Source of the DNA: Deltaproteobacteria bacterium
GTDB taxonomy: Bacteria > Desulfobacterota > Syntrophia > Syntrophales > UBA8958
Reading direction: 5' to 3'
Length of the DNA stretch: 51,003 nucleotides
NCBI GenBank assembly: GCA_026388335.1
Contig: JAPLJZ010000001.1
Location: forward strand, 1 to 51,003
Shown: piece after piece, positions 50,932-51,003 of the stretch
Position numbering within the stretch: position 1 is the stretch's first letter
How the letters are laid out: each line of letters starts with the position of its first letter
Translations under genes and position numbers: made by a program
Notes under the pieces: model-generated
What the model saw: the letters and a program-made list of their open reading frames with translations, nothing else
Database searches by the model: none
Told to the model about the DNA's origin: nothing

Positions 50932-51003
50932 TTAATCGAACAAGCCTTTCTGAACCTGTTCAACTTCCTTCTCTTTCTTCTCCTGCCATTTCACATACTT
51001 TCT
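50932..51003 (-). CDS. C-terminus of an unidentified protein (partial)
   Basis: The minus strand reads through the window edge as RKYVKWQEKKEKEVEQVQKG, then LFD and a TAA at 50932-50934. It is charged and helical. The hairpin just downstream suggests a small transposase of the IS200 class might lie beyond the edge, but 23 residues do not prove it. Confidence 0.4.
   Translation of the reverse strand, partial: RKYVKWQEKKEKEVEQVQKGLFD

Overview
The window looks like chromosomal DNA of a Gram-negative anaerobe, most likely a Deltaproteobacterium (Desulfobacterota) of the Syntrophales type. Pointers are LL-diaminopimelate aminotransferase (DapL) beside DapF, a DksA, an ADP-heptose pathway enzyme (RfaE2, so LPS), a split purine terminus (separate AICAR transformylase and PurO-like IMP cyclohydrolase), a short ThiC, a Geobacter/Syntrophus-style PAS protein ending in a Cys-rich module, and a GC-rich base composition. 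This assignment is inference from gene content. No rRNA, tRNA or CRISPR array was seen.

Region by region. 0-7.4 kb, minus strand: priA, dksA, rfaE2, a CinA C-terminal protein, the split purH pair, comF and rsfS. 7.6-10.3 kb, plus strand: a TIM-barrel isomerase coupled to two dipeptide-type ABC permeases, closed by a bidirectional terminator. 10.3-14.4 kb, minus strand: a secreted Lys/Ala-rich protein with a possible sigma-54 promoter and twin upstream palindromes, TVP38, a glycerophosphodiesterase, a GNAT, an alpha/beta hydrolase and an MBL hydrolase. 14.6-17.5 kb, plus strand: nitronate monooxygenase-like, a 58-aa protein, TatD, and a tandem gamma-glutamylcyclotransferase. 17.6-22.3 kb: a TPP riboswitch with terminator controls thiN-thiD-thiC, followed by a small membrane protein and cca. 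22.2-24.7 kb, minus strand: lipoprotein, rhomboid protease, TraB. 24.8-28.6 kb, plus strand: an RNA uracil methyltransferase, a Na/Pi cotransporter and a ferritin-like protein.

28.6-33.3 kb holds two copies of a roughly 126-bp palindromic repeat. They lie on either side of pyruvate kinase, an acetolactate decarboxylase that carries a ribbon-helix-helix-like N-terminus, and an ABC-F ATPase. 33.4-36.4 kb has an orphan amino-acid binding protein, RidA, a small zinc protein, a J-domain protein and a cyclic-nucleotide-binding protein.

36.4-42.5 kb is the accessory part. Three one-component regulators (MarR, TetR, HxlR) each have a readable promoter and repeated operator, next to redox-type enzymes (4Fe-4S reductase, iron-sulfur flavoprotein, tautomerase). 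Much of it lies between two direct copies of the 3' end of an enoyl-CoA hydratase gene: a 112-bp remnant at 37.8 kb and the intact gene at 42.5 kb. This suggests an inserted islet or a collapsed duplication. 42.5-49.4 kb returns to housekeeping: enoyl-CoA hydratase, an M24 peptidase homologue, a large HTH protein of unknown role, class I FBP aldolase, dapF and dapL. The right end has a ParE toxin fragment, a PAS/GAF-like protein, and a hairpin plus partial gene that may be the edge of an IS200/IS605-like element.

The most unusual items are the RHH-acetolactate decarboxylase fusion linked to pyk, the co-varying palindromic repeats, the duplicated gene end flanking the 4.6-kb segment, and the possible sigma-54 circuit of the Lys-rich secreted protein.
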